Positions 26,270-34,685 of a stretch of DNA of 61,063 nucleotides are shown in pieces; the first letter of the stretch is position 1, and each line of letters begins with the position of its first letter. The notes under the pieces were generated by a model that did no database searches, had not been told where the DNA came from, and saw only the letters and a program-made list of their open reading frames with translations. Origin of the DNA: Anaerolineae bacterium (lineage in GTDB: Bacteria > Chloroflexota > Anaerolineae > JAADDB01); assembly GCA_015486845.1 (NCBI GenBank), contig WFQU01000049.1:1-61063 (forward strand), written 5' to 3'. The position numbers and the translations under genes were made by a program.

Positions 26270-27415
26270 ATGGATTTCGCGTTCAATGAAGAACAACAAT
26301 TTTTGCACGATACGTTACACGATTTTGTTGCAAAAGAGGTCAAGCCGCAAGCCCGGCACGTGGATGAAACAGGAGAATTCCCTTGGGACATAATCCAAAA
26401 ACTGGGTGCTATGGGCATGTTGGGGCTCAACATCCCGGAGGCATATGGTGGCGCCGGTGCCGATGAACTGAGTGTAGCTATTTTCTTAGAAGAATTGGGC
26501 CGGGGCTGCGGTTCCACCGGACTCATCAGCGAGGCCCATCTCTGTTTAGCTGCGGCAGCTATCAACCTTTTCGGAAGTGAAGCACAAAAGCAGCGCTATT
26601 TGACGCCGTTGGCCCGGGGCAAAGTGTTGGGCGCGTTGGGTTTGACCGAGCCCGGCACAGGCAGCGACTTGCAAGGTATCCGCACCACAGCCCGGCGGGA
26701 CGGCGACGAATGGATCATCAATGGCAGCAAAATGTGGATGACTAACGGCGGCGTAGCGGGAACGGCCGTGTTACTCTGCCGCACCAAAGCGGAGCGAAGT
26801 AGTCATAGCCTGAGCCAGTTCATTGTGCCCACCGATACCCCCGGCTTCCAAGCCGGGCCGCCGGAAAAGAAAATGGGGTTGCACGGCTGCTGGAGCCACG
26901 CGGTGAGTTTGGACGATGTGCGCGTGCCGTTAGACCATCTGCTGGGCGCAGAAGGGAAAGGGCTACAACAAACATTGGCTGTTCTGGACGGTGGGCGTAT
27001 CGGTATCGGGGCCCTCAGCGTCGGTCTGGGACAAGCAGCCTTGGAGGAAGCTATCGGCTATGCCAGGCAGCGGGAAACTTTCGGCCGCCCCATCGCTGAG
27101 CACCAGGCGATCCAGTTCAAATTGGCCGACATGGCCACGAAAGTGCACATTGCCCGGCAAGCGCTTTATTATGCCGCTTGGCGCAAAGAACAGGGATTAC
27201 CGTTCAGCAAAGAAGGCGCTATGGCCAAGCTCTTTGCCACAGAGATGGCTGAAGAAGTCGCCTACCAGGCCATCCAAATCCACGGCGGCTATGGCTACAG
27301 CCACGAATATCCGGTAGAACGCATTTACCGGGATGCCAGGCTGATGACTATCGGCGAGGGTACTAGCGAAGTGCAGCGGATGGTCATTGCTCGACGGATA
27401 ATCAAAGGCCGCTGA
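26270..27415 (+). CDS. Acyl-CoA dehydrogenase
   Basis: The protein has 381 residues, typical of the family. Features in order: FAFNEEQQFLHDTLHDFV at the N-terminus, LTEPGTGSDL (FAD/substrate site), WMTNGG, GRIGIGALSVG, and a C-terminal IHGGYGYSHEYPVERIYRD followed by IGEGTSEVQ. The Glu in GEGTSE is the expected catalytic base. It oxidises acyl-CoA to enoyl-CoA with FAD and passes electrons to ETF. No ETF or other beta-oxidation gene adjoins it. AAGGAGG gives strong initiation at ATG 26270. Confidence 0.93.
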   Translation: MDFAFNEEQQFLHDTLHDFVAKEVKPQARHVDETGEFPWDIIQKLGAMGMLGLNIPEAYGGAGADELSVAIFLEELGRGCGSTGLISEAHLCLAAAAINLFGSEAQKQRYLTPLARGKVLGALGLTEPGTGSDLQGIRTTARRDGDEWIINGSKMWMTNGGVAGTAVLLCRTKAERSSHSLSQFIVPTDTPGFQAGPPEKKMGLHGCWSHAVSLDDVRVPLDHLLGAEGKGLQQTLAVLDGGRIGIGALSVGLGQAALEEAIGYARQRETFGRPIAEHQAIQFKLADMATKVHIARQALYYAAWRKEQGLPFSKEGAMAKLFATEMAEEVAYQAIQIHGGYGYSHEYPVERIYRDARLMTIGEGTSEVQRMVIARRIIKGR

Positions 27416-27561
27416 GTTCGCAAACTACGGCTCTTTGTGCTACATTTCGGAATGGGAAAACTCATTAGAAGAGCAGGATGCACCGGCTCTGATCACCGTT
27501 ACTGGCGTCTTGCTCGAAACAGGTTGAGCAATAACGAAAATAAAGACGAAGGGGTAAAATC

Positions 27562-28494
27562 ATGCGTATTGTCGTCACCGGCGGCGCCGGCTTTGTCGGC
27601 TCCCATTTATGCGATCGGTTGTTGGCCGAAGGACATTCGGTTATTGCAATGGATAATCTCATCACCGGCAGCACTGATAACATCGCCCATCTTTCCAGCA
27701 ACAAGAATTTCCAATTTATTTACCATGACGTGACAGAATATATCTATATCGCCGGGGAAGTGGATGGCATTTTCCACTTGGCTTCTCCCGCTAGCCCCAT
27801 TGACTTTCCCACTTTGCCTATCCAAATTATGAAAGTGGGCGCTTTGGGCACCCACAAGGCGTTAGGTTTAGCCAAAGCGAAAGGAGCTCGGTTTTTAATG
27901 GCATCTACTTCGGAGGTGTATGGTGACCCAGAAGTGCATCCCCAACCAGAAAGTTATTGGGGGCACGTCAATCAAATTGGCCCGCGCGGCGTTTACGACG
28001 AAGCCAAACGTTTCGCTGAAGCGCTGACCATGGCTTACCATCGCATCCATAATGTGGACACGCGTATTATTCGCATTTTCAACACGTATGGGCCCCGGAT
28101 GCGGCTCAAAGATGGCCGTGTCGTGCCTAATTTCATGACGCAAGCGCTGCGAGGCCAGCCCCTGACCGTTTATGGTGACGGCAGCCAGACCCGCTCTTTC
28201 ACCTACGTGTCCGATTTGGTCGGAGGGATGTATCGGCTGTTCATGTCGGACGAAATCACGCCGGTGAATGTCGGTAACCCGGTGGAATACAGCATTCGCC
28301 AATTTGCTGATCTTGTGAACCAGGTCACCGGCAACAGCGCCGGCGTTACTTTCTTGCCGCTGCCCAAAGATGATCCGAAACGCCGCCGCCCGGACATCAG
28401 CAAAGCGCGCCGAGTACTCGGCTGGGAACCACAAGTGTCCCTATCCGAAGGATTGCAACGCACCGTGACCTATTTCCGAGCAGCGATGAAGTAA
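27562..28494 (+). CDS. UDP-glucuronate decarboxylase-like NAD-dependent epimerase
   Basis: The protein has 310 residues. It is an extended [17 protein letters not shown] binds [14 protein letters not shown] is characteristic of UDP-xylose synthases, STSEVYGDP holds the catalytic Ser/Thr, and YDEAKRFAE has Tyr and Lys. The [11 protein letters not shown] segment before it is also typical of UXS. It would convert UDP-glucuronate to UDP-xylose for cell-surface glycans. It stands alone with GAAGGGG before the ATG. A direct pair of GTATAC hexamers (28495-28509) follows the stop. Confidence 0.88.
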   Translation: MRIVVTGGAGFVGSHLCDRLLAEGHSVIAMDNLITGSTDNIAHLSSNKNFQFIYHDVTEYIYIAGEVDGIFHLASPASPIDFPTLPIQIMKVGALGTHKALGLAKAKGARFLMASTSEVYGDPEVHPQPESYWGHVNQIGPRGVYDEAKRFAEALTMAYHRIHNVDTRIIRIFNTYGPRMRLKDGRVVPNFMTQALRGQPLTVYGDGSQTRSFTYVSDLVGGMYRLFMSDEITPVNVGNPVEYSIRQFADLVNQVTGNSAGVTFLPLPKDDPKRRRPDISKARRVLGWEPQVSLSEGLQRTVTYFRAAMK

Positions 28495-28633
28495 GTATAC
28501 AAAGTATACAGATCGTTGGAAAGCTACCGGGGCTCCCGCAAAGCCGCGGTACGGTGATTTTTAGCCACGTCCGTACTTTATTTCGTCAATTATGATGATA
28601 TGATGTCGTATAGCTAAAGATAACACAGTCCGT

Positions 28634-29026
28634 TTAAATATACAGCGGTCCTGGTCCCGGTGGCTTGGGCCGCGCTGCTTCTTCGCCTGGCTCAACAAAT
28701 ACCATCGGGAACGATTTTGTTTCCTGAGCCAATATTTCATTATCTCTGCTTAAAGTGACTTCTAAGCGGTACGTTTCTCCCTCTTGAGGTTCTGAGCGCA
28801 GGTGCAATGTGACGGAGATATTGAAATCTCTATTTTCTATGATGTTGAACTCACTCAGCCGCCGGCCTTCCGGTGCATACAGGGTCGCTTCGACATTAGG
28901 ATACTTGCTAAACGGGGAGAGGTCAATGCGTACCCACAACTTCGTTAAATCCGGATAGGGATAAATCAATAAACGTTCGATCTTTGGGGTAGTTTCTTCA
29001 ATCTCCGGCACAGGGAAATCTGCCAT
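28634..29026 (-). CDS. Hypothetical beta-rich protein
   Basis: The protein has 130 residues and I do not recognise a family. Its predicted character is beta-strand rich (VRIDLSPF, EATLYAPEG, FNISVTLHL, YRLEVTLSR), like a small immunoglobulin-type domain. It has a proline-rich end (ARPKPPGPGPLYI) and no signal peptide. AAGGAG lies 12 bases before the ATG. It is divergent from the LysM/L,D-transpeptidase gene; a shared regulatory region of about 140 bases separates them. Confidence 0.68.
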   Translation of the reverse strand: MADFPVPEIEETTPKIERLLIYPYPDLTKLWVRIDLSPFSKYPNVEATLYAPEGRRLSEFNIIENRDFNISVTLHLRSEPQEGETYRLEVTLSRDNEILAQETKSFPMVFVEPGEEAARPKPPGPGPLYI

Positions 29027-29168
29027 AATGTTTTTGTTCTCCTTGAAAGAAACGGGTTCCTCTGTTACAATTCGGAATGTCTTTCATTAACCACAAATAA
29101 CATTGTAGCGCAACTATCATCCGCTTGTCTATTTCGAGAACGCGTTGACACTTCAAGGAGAGAGCACT

Positions 29169-30149
29169 ATGCATCGTTGCCAGTCTGGAATCGTTATCTT
29201 TTTATCTTTGCTTCTGGCTATTGTCATGCCAATTACCGTACAGGCTGACGAAACGACTATAACGTATCAAGTACATGCAGGCGAAACATTGGTTAGTATT
29301 GCTCAGCTTTTTGGCACGGATGTGGGCTATTTAATGCAGCTCAACGGTTTGCGTGCCCCGAACTTTATTTGGGCGGGGAAGAAACTCATCGTGCCGCAAC
29401 CGACGGCCACGCCAACGCCGGATTATTATGTTGTCAGGGTTGGCGATACATTAAGCAGCATCGCGTTGCGGTTTCATCTCACAGTGCCTCAATTAATGAC
29501 CCTGAACGACCTACGTTCCAGTTACTATATTTGGATTGGCCAACATTTGCGTGTTCAGGGCCTAGTCACTGAACCTTCGCCTCCTTCGGACGAAGATATT
29601 ACATATAGGGAACATGTCGTGCAGTGGGGAGAGACGCTTGCCAGCATCGCCGCACAGTACAATGTGAACCCGGCTGACATTATTGCCGCGAACAGCTTGC
29701 GCAACGCGAACTATGTCTGGGCCGGACAAAAGTTGCGCATTCCGCAACGAGGCGGCAATCCGCTGCCGCCGCCGGCTGCACCACATCCCATCAGCAGCGG
29801 CAAATGGATAGATGTCAACGTGACCACGCAACGTATTGTGGCCTACACCGGAAGCATGCCGGTTTTTTCGACCAGCGTCAGCGGCGGTACGCCGGCGCAT
29901 CCCACTGTTTTAGGAACGTATCACATTTACCTGAAATTGCCGTCACAGCGCATGACTGGCCCGGGCTACGATTTGCCCCATGTACCATGGGTCATGTACT
30001 TTTATAGCGGCTACTCTTTTCACGGCACTTACTGGCATCACAATTTTGGTTATCCCATGAGCCACGGTTGCCTGAACATGCGCACTCCAGAAGCACAATG
30101 GCTCTATCAATGGGCTCCTTTAGGGACGGCCGTCTTTGTGCACCAGTAA
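29169..30149 (+). CDS. Secreted LysM-repeat L,D-transpeptidase
   Basis: The protein has 326 residues from ATG 29169, eight bases after AAGGAG. The upstream TTG at 29145 precedes that site and was rejected. Residues 1-27 are a signal peptide ending VQADE. Three LysM repeats follow at about 31-75, 84-128 and 145-190 (each GETL/GDTL...I...A). They should bind peptidoglycan or another GlcNAc polymer. The C-terminal YkuD domain (about 205-326) carries HGTYWHHNFG and MSHGCLNM, with the catalytic Cys. It would form 3-3 crosslinks or attach proteins at the cell wall. Confidence 0.92.
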   Translation: MHRCQSGIVIFLSLLLAIVMPITVQADETTITYQVHAGETLVSIAQLFGTDVGYLMQLNGLRAPNFIWAGKKLIVPQPTATPTPDYYVVRVGDTLSSIALRFHLTVPQLMTLNDLRSSYYIWIGQHLRVQGLVTEPSPPSDEDITYREHVVQWGETLASIAAQYNVNPADIIAANSLRNANYVWAGQKLRIPQRGGNPLPPPAAPHPISSGKWIDVNVTTQRIVAYTGSMPVFSTSVSGGTPAHPTVLGTYHIYLKLPSQRMTGPGYDLPHVPWVMYFYSGYSFHGTYWHHNFGYPMSHGCLNMRTPEAQWLYQWAPLGTAVFVHQ

Positions 30150-30156
30150 TGTGTGC

Positions 30157-30261
30157 TTACTGTTCCATTTCTTTGAGCATGGCAGCGGTCTCGCCCAAAG
30201 TAGAGCCGGAAACCAGTTCCGATAGTGTTTCGGGATCGCCAAAATAGCCAATAGCTGCCAT
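30157..30261 (-). CDS. Possible 34-residue peptide
   Basis: An open frame of 34 codons starts at ATG 30261. GAGGAAGGA lies about 13 bases upstream, a wide spacing. The upstream DNA is a reverse-strand 'atcagcgtgtatcagcg...ctattttc' repeat, the same arrangement seen before several real genes here. The product (MAAIGYFGDPETLSELV...) looks like ordinary protein, with no family that I recognise. It could be a small gene or the surviving tail of a longer one. Confidence 0.3.
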   Translation of the reverse strand: MAAIGYFGDPETLSELVSGSTLGETAAMLKEMEQ

Positions 30262-30681
30262 GATGTACTGGTTTTCCTTCCTCTTGAGGTGCTTCTTTGA
30301 AAATAGAACGCTGATCAACGCTGATGCGCGCTGATACACGCTGATCGCAAATATATAACTCCAGCAATACGAAAATATTTTTCTCAAAATAAGTTGACGC
30401 AGCGGCGTAAAGGCGCAGAGCGTCTAAAAAACCAGGCTCCCTTTAAGAAGTTCAACTTCTTCAAGAAGTTGAACTTCTAATTGACAGAAAGGAACCGGCG
30501 TTGAGCAGCTTCTTGGCAGCGGGCGCTACCTTGATGTACCCCGCCGCCGCGCCGGCATTGATGCTTTAGCCAGTTGTAGACCCACCAATACGCCTAAAGG
30601 CTTGACGCCAGTCGCATCATTTTTAGCCGCTGTGGTGTGCCGCCCGCACAGGCAGTCTGCAGGCTCATGTCGACTCCAAGA
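30262..30681. repeat. Repeat-filled gap
   Basis: It contains an inverted 'tgatcaacgctgatgcgcgctgatacacgctgatcg' run (about 30311-30348), a 'gcgtaaaggcgcagag' fragment (about 30404-30420) and the doubled GAAGTTCAACTTC palindrome (30445-30478). An inverted 'ggctttagc...cctaaagg' module (about 30560-30605) and an inverted 'gccgctgtggtgtgccg' module (about 30626-30650) complete it. No gene is supported. Confidence 0.65.
30445..30478. repeat. Doubled GAAGTTCAACTTC palindrome
   Basis: Two short palindromes joined head to head make one near-perfect 33-base palindrome with a mismatch only at the centre. Essentially the same sequence recurs at 32472-32510 and 43613-43646. Confidence 0.75.
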
Positions 30682-31824
30682 CTAAGCCGCGGCGATAACC
30701 GCCAGCGTCCGGTCTATTTCCGCATGGCTATTGTAAAAGTGCGGCGAGACTCGAATGAAATTACCGCGTTGGGAAATAATAACACCTGCTGTAGAAAGCT
30801 TGGCTGCCAAAGCCGCAGGATCATCTTTCGGCACGAATGAAACAATGCCGGACCGTTCGGATTCGTGTTCGTGTGGTGAAATCACTGTCAAATCCAAGCG
30901 TTCTAGGCCGGTAAGTAGGTGCTCTGTTAATTCCAGCACCCGCCGGCTGATATCCTCCACACCCCAGTCTAAGAAGTGTTGTACGTTCTGGTTCAAGCCC
31001 AGCAGCATAAGTGGGGCAATGGATCCTTCTTCATAGCGGGTGGCATCGTGCCGAAAAGGAGAGTCATAGCGGAAAAAGTCACGCCAATCCTCTACGCCGA
31101 CCCAGCCTGTCATGATCAGGTCTAACTCGTCTAGTCGCTCCTGACGGATGTAAAGAAAGCCAAAGCCAACTGGTCCTAAAAGCCATTTGGCGCTTCCGGC
31201 CGATAGGAAATCTACCGGTGTTTGCTGCACATCCACAGGGAAGACGCCTAAGCCTTGGATGGCATCGACGCAGAAAAGCGCACCGCCCCGGTGCACGATA
31301 TCTGCTAAAGTATCCAAGTCGTTGCGATAGCCGGTTGCGAATTCGACAAAACTCAATGTCACTAAGCGCGTGCGGCTATCCATAGCTGCTGCAACGCTCT
31401 GCGGGAGGATACGGTTGTTTTCTGCTTTCACGAAGCGTACTTCCACGCCTTTGCGTCGCAAGTTTTCCCAGGGGTAGACGTTGGCCGGAAATTCGGTTTC
31501 GGCGCACACGACATTATCTCCGGCTTGCCATGGCAAGCCGGCCGCCACGATATTCAATCCATGGGACGTGTTACGGGTGAAGGTAACTTCTGTTTCTTGC
31601 CGAGCGTTGATGAGCCTGGCCACGTTGCCTCGGGTCGTTCCGTAAATCCGATCTTCCCATTCACCTTGTATGGCTAATCCTCCCGTCAGGCTGCGCGCAG
31701 CCAAAAAAGATTGCATCATCTGTGCTGTGCTGCGAGGCACGGGGCCAATGGAGGCATGATTAAGGTATGTGTAGCGCTCCGTTACGGGAAAATCTTGTCG
31801 AATGGCTTCCAAATTGTCCAACAT
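30682..31824 (-). CDS. Class V PLP-dependent aminotransferase (cysteine-desulfurase-like fold)
   Basis: The protein has 380 residues from ATG 31824, seven bases after AAAAAGGAG; the frame continues upstream without a better start. YLNHASIGPVPRST marks the N-terminus of the family. TRNTSHGLNIVA is the cofactor phosphate site, FCVDAIQGLGVFPVD has the pyridine-binding Asp, and SAGSAKWLLGPVG has the cofactor-binding Lys. It lacks an evident cysteine-desulfurase active-site loop. It is therefore best described as a general class V enzyme (kynureninase, isopenicillin-epimerase-like or a transaminase). The substrate is unknown. Confidence 0.85.
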   Translation of the reverse strand: MLDNLEAIRQDFPVTERYTYLNHASIGPVPRSTAQMMQSFLAARSLTGGLAIQGEWEDRIYGTTRGNVARLINARQETEVTFTRNTSHGLNIVAAGLPWQAGDNVVCAETEFPANVYPWENLRRKGVEVRFVKAENNRILPQSVAAAMDSRTRLVTLSFVEFATGYRNDLDTLADIVHRGGALFCVDAIQGLGVFPVDVQQTPVDFLSAGSAKWLLGPVGFGFLYIRQERLDELDLIMTGWVGVEDWRDFFRYDSPFRHDATRYEEGSIAPLMLLGLNQNVQHFLDWGVEDISRRVLELTEHLLTGLERLDLTVISPHEHESERSGIVSFVPKDDPAALAAKLSTAGVIISQRGNFIRVSPHFYNSHAEIDRTLAVIAAA

Positions 31825-32951
31825 GAATAACCTTCTCCTTTTTAGCTCATTTATGATACGGCTGTTGCCCGTCACGATAATGTGCACGCCGCCATCTCTT
31901 CTTAACGGTGCTACTTTCTGGTGTCGGTGTGATTTTTGCAGCGTTAGCGTCATGCAGGGTAAGGGGGAATATCGAAAAAATATTATGGCACGAGCTTGCG
32001 CCACTGGCAAACTTTGCTGTTCACATTCGATGCTACTGTCTCGAGGCTATCGCTATGCGCCGGGTCAAATTTGGAATGGCTGTTATAGCATCTGCTTGAT
32101 TGACAAGCTTTTCGATAACCGTTAGACTATGGTTATAATTAATTTTAGAGAAGTTGGCGTGGGCCTTCGGCCTGCCTGTGCGGGCACGCAGACAGGCGCG
32201 CCACAGCGGCTGAAAAACGCCCTTTATCCCCCAACCTTAGGGGGAGCAAAAGGTAGAAAGGAAAGGGAAAAGGGGTAGCAGACCTTCTTACTGTCCCGAT
32301 TATCTATTTTCTACCTCCCATCCTCCCCTTGCCAGCGCGGCGGCGGGGTGCGTCAAGGTAGCGTCCGCTGCCAAGGGGCTACTCAACACTAGCCCCCTTT
32401 TCTAAGTGGCTTATCATTTACGTAGCACGGAGCTCAAAGCTCCGTGCGCTCGGGCGGAGAACGCCGGCGATTAGAAGTTCAACTTCTTCAAGAAGTTGAA
32501 CTTCTTGAAGGAGGCCCGATTTTTTTAGACGCTATGCGCCTTGGCGACGCTGCGTCAACTGATTTTGAGGAGAGTTTGTCATTGCGAGACCCGGCAGGGC
32601 CATGGCAATCTTCCTCACTGGCGTTGGAGATTGCTTGACCAAAAAGAGGGTCACACTGTCGCTTCGCTCGCAATGACGCGACTGATTTGAAGGCGTTGCG
32701 TCAGCTATCTTTCAGGGGTGATCTTTCCCCCAAGCTGTGCTGCGCTTAGCTTTTTCCCCTCCCTGTATCGGGGAGAGAAGGCTTGTTACCTCTTTGGGAG
32801 GTAAGCCAGGGGAGAGGTCTTATTTTCAATAGAGGCCATTTTTTAACCATTGTTTTTTTATCTGTGTGCGCAGCCTGCGTCCCATCGTTCTCTTTGGAGA
32901 GAGTACGAACAGCCAGTTTGCTCTCACAGAACTATCATCCACAGGGATCAT
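31825..32951. repeat. 1.1-kb intergenic region, right half dense with repeats
   Basis: From 31825 to about 32150 nothing is recognised. Then come a 'gcctgcctgtgcgggc...gcagacaggc' module (about 32160-32215), a partial CCCCCAACCTTAGGGGG element (32226-32247), the GCACGGAGCTCAAAGCTCCGTGC palindrome (about 32424-32446) and the doubled GAAGTTCAACTTC palindrome (32472-32510). The 100-bp inverted-end element (32578-32677), its 158-bp extension (32678-32835) and an 'atctgtgtgcgcagcctgcg' element (about 32859-32880) follow. Short open frames here are repeat sequence. Confidence 0.7.
32578..32677. repeat. 100-bp dispersed repeat with inverted ends, copy 2
   Basis: It has the same length, orientation and inverted ends (GTCATTGCGAG / CTCGCAATGAC) as the copy at 213-312, with only a few differences. 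The similarity continues for about 158 bases to the right in both places, so the moved unit may be about 260 bases. Confidence 0.8.
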
Positions 32952-33752
32952 ATGAAAACAAAGATAATTTTCCTGCTCATCTTTTTGTTGTGCTTGCCGA
33001 TTAATGCTTGGGCCAACGTCGTCGAGCAAAACACGTTGTCTGTTTGGCCACAAGTGCTCACATTTAGTGTAGTCGCTGGGCAGTCGCCAGTAAACCAGGT
33101 CGTTGCTGTTACTAATAGTGGCGGGAATGATTCGATTGCGTGGCAAGCTACGCCATTCGGTGCTTTCCCCTGGCTAAATTTGATTCCGACAAATGGACAA
33201 ACGCCGGGCACTATCACTGTTGCGGTTGACCCGGCAGAAGCGGATTACGGCACACAGACAGCACAGTTCATTGTCTCGGCAGATGTTCCAGTAACAGTCA
33301 CTGTGAATCTCACTGTCGAACCGCCGGTTTTACAGACGACGCCTGATCGTATCGCTATGGAATTTATGGCAGGAGAGAGCTATTTGCCGGCTCAAGTGCA
33401 CATTACCCAGGCCAATCTGCCTGGCGGCCAAGCTATCCATTGGGTGGCCGGCGCTTTGCCTGTGGCCGGCGCGGACTTGTCGACTGTGGAAGCTGTGACC
33501 ACGACCGGAGTGCGGCGGCGCGATCGGAGCCTGGTTTCCGCGCCGGCGTGGGTACAACTTTCTCCGGCTGAAGGGCGCACGCCGGCTGTAATGTTCGTAC
33601 ATATAGACGCAGCCGCAGCCGGCTATGGCGAACACAGGGCGACCATAATCATCGATGGCGGTCAAGGATGCGTTGATCGTCTCCATGCCGTAGATCTAAC
33701 CGTGCATATCTTTCGTACTCGGCACTACTTGCCCTTGGTGATTACCCCGTAA
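32952..33752 (+). CDS. Secreted BACON-like beta-sandwich protein with YLPLV tail
   Basis: The protein has 266 residues from ATG 32952. The Shine-Dalgarno there is weak (CAGGGA), and the start was chosen because a signal peptide (1-22, ending AWA) begins exactly there. Two or so repeated beta-sandwich units follow. The first (about 25-125: LTFSVVAGQSPVNQVVAVTNSGG, then WLNLIPTNGQTPGTITVAVDP) fits the BACON/Ig-like pattern. The second (about 125-250) repeats it with PAWVQLSPAEGRTPA. The end, HYLPLVITP, matches a C-terminal tail common on secreted Chloroflexota proteins. It is probably an extracellular or surface carbohydrate- or protein-binding module. Confidence 0.78.
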   Translation: MKTKIIFLLIFLLCLPINAWANVVEQNTLSVWPQVLTFSVVAGQSPVNQVVAVTNSGGNDSIAWQATPFGAFPWLNLIPTNGQTPGTITVAVDPAEADYGTQTAQFIVSADVPVTVTVNLTVEPPVLQTTPDRIAMEFMAGESYLPAQVHITQANLPGGQAIHWVAGALPVAGADLSTVEAVTTTGVRRRDRSLVSAPAWVQLSPAEGRTPAVMFVHIDAAAAGYGEHRATIIIDGGQGCVDRLHAVDLTVHIFRTRHYLPLVITP

Positions 33753-33855
33753 TAAAAAAGCAATGAGCCACCCTAACCTGGACGTCAGGATCAAAAGGGT
33801 TGCCCCCCATAATATCATGATAACATGCCTGGGAACATTAGAGAACATTGCTGAT

Positions 33856-33884
33856 TTGGCAAGGAAGAGGCTTGTCTATATAAT
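33856..33884 (+). promoter_or_regulatory. Promoter of the tRNA-Ser gene
   Basis: TTGGCA (33856-33861) and TATAAT (33879-33884) are separated by exactly 17 bases and end 12 bases before the tRNA. This is the clearest sigma-70-type promoter in the window, with the SRP RNA promoter. Confidence 0.8.
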
Positions 33885-33896
33885 TACCGTTGTTTT

Positions 33897-33984
33897 GGAG
33901 AGGTCGCATAGTCTGGCCTAGTGCGCGCGCCTGGAGAGCGCGTAGGGTCTTTGGCCCTCGTGGGTTCGAATCCCACCCTCTCCG
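33897..33984 (+). tRNA. tRNA-Ser (anticodon GGA)
   Basis: The 88-base gene has acceptor arms GGAGAGG (33897-33903) and CCTCTCC (33977-33983) with discriminator G. The anticodon stem CGCGC/GCGCG encloses the loop CTGGAGA, giving anticodon GGA, which reads UCC and UCU. A long variable arm (TAGGGTCTTTGGCCCTCG) is typical of serine tRNA. The T arm is GTGGGTTCGAATCCCAC. No CCA is encoded. It is transcribed alone between its own promoter and terminator. Confidence 0.95.
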
Positions 33985-33988
33985 CTGA

Positions 33989-34024
33989 AAAAGAGTCCAT
34001 TCTGCTAAAAGAATGGACTCTTTT
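33989..34024 (+). terminator. Rho-independent terminator of the tRNA-Ser unit
   Basis: AAAAGAGTCCATTC pairs with GAATGGACTCTTTT across an eight-base loop, a 14-base-pair stem ending in a T run. It begins four bases after the tRNA. Confidence 0.85.
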
Positions 34025-34039
34025 GGTTTAGGCTGTTTT

Positions 34040-34068
34040 TTGACAAAGCGATTGCTTTCGTGTATCAT
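34040..34068 (+). promoter_or_regulatory. Promoter of the SRP RNA gene
   Basis: A perfect TTGACA (34040-34045) and TATCAT (34063-34068) are 17 bases apart. The predicted first base is about 34075, exactly where the SRP RNA's outer stem begins. Confidence 0.82.
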
Positions 34069-34074
34069 TTTCTC

Positions 34075-34342
34075 GGTCGTGCTAAGTGGGGAGCTAGCGG
34101 TGCCCTGTACCCGCAATCCGCTACAGCGGGACTGAATTCCTTGCTGAGGGTTATGGCAGGCAGTTACGGCTGGTTTAAGCGGCGTTGATGGCTGGGTCCT
34201 GCGCGGCGAGAAGCTGCAAACCTGGTCAGGTCCGGAAGGAAGCAGCCATAAGTAGCCTCTCTCGGGTGACGTGGGAGTGCCTGGCCTGAGTTGGCTGAAC
34301 AAGCCGCCTGACTTGTTCTTTCTCGAAGTGAGGTGCACGACC
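34075..34342 (+). ncRNA. ffs: Signal recognition particle RNA, long bacterial form
   Basis: The RNA of about 268 bases forms, with Ffh, the particle that targets nascent membrane proteins. The hallmark apical domain lies at 34224-34247 (GGTCAGGTCC, GGAA tetraloop, GGAAGCAGCC). The 5' part has GTGGGGAGCTAGCGGTGCCC and CCCGCAATCCGC, as in long-form SRP RNAs. The ends pair: GGTCGTGC (34075-34082) with GCACGACC (34335-34342). This length implies an Alu-like domain beyond the short 4.5S form. It has its own promoter and terminator. Confidence 0.93.
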
Positions 34343-34355
34343 AGAACTTATGAGG

Positions 34356-34392
34356 GCGGGGGATGTTGTTTTTGCAACATCTCCCGCTTTTA
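34356..34392 (+). terminator. Rho-independent terminator of the SRP RNA gene
   Basis: GCGGGGGATGTTG (34356-34368) pairs with CAACATCTCCCGC (34375-34387) with one G-T pair, followed by TTTTAT. The hairpin lies 13 bases after the RNA. Confidence 0.85.
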
Positions 34393-34519
34393 TGACAAGG
34401 GATGACGTTTTAGTTCGATATTGTGTCAATGGGCAGGAAGCGTGCTCAGTACAATCTCAAACTCGTTGATTCAAGTGCCTTTGACCTTGTTAGGAGTTAC
34501 GCAGTTCAGCCAGGTGAAT

Positions 34520-34606
34520 GTCATTGCGAGCCCCCGTAGGGGGAGCGAAGCAATCTCTAATGCCAATGAGGAAGATTGCCACGGCCCTGTTGGGCCTCGC
34601 AATGAC
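34520..34606. repeat. Dispersed repeat with inverted ends, copy 3 (opposite internal orientation)
   Basis: It has the GTCATTGCGAG and CTCGCAATGAC ends of the 100-bp element, but the interior (GAAGCAATCTC...GGAAGATTGCC) is that of the other copies read from the reverse strand, and it is 87 bases long. A CCCCCAATTCTGGGGG-type element follows at 34624-34681. Confidence 0.75.
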
Positions 34607-34623
34607 AAACTCTGAAAATCGTC

Positions 34624-34681
34624 CCCCCGGCCCCCAATTCTGGGGGTGTGTTGCTCCCACCAAAGTTGGGGGATAGGGGGC
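34624..34681. repeat. CCCCCAATTCTGGGGG-type dispersed element
   Basis: A palindrome with AATTCT at its centre is followed by TGTTGCTCCCACC and AAAGTTGGGGGATAGGGGGC. Related copies lie at 23709-23768 (inverted), 43990-44040 and, truncated, at 32226-32247 (inverted) and about 43779-43797. Confidence 0.75.
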
Positions 34682-34685
34682 GTTT

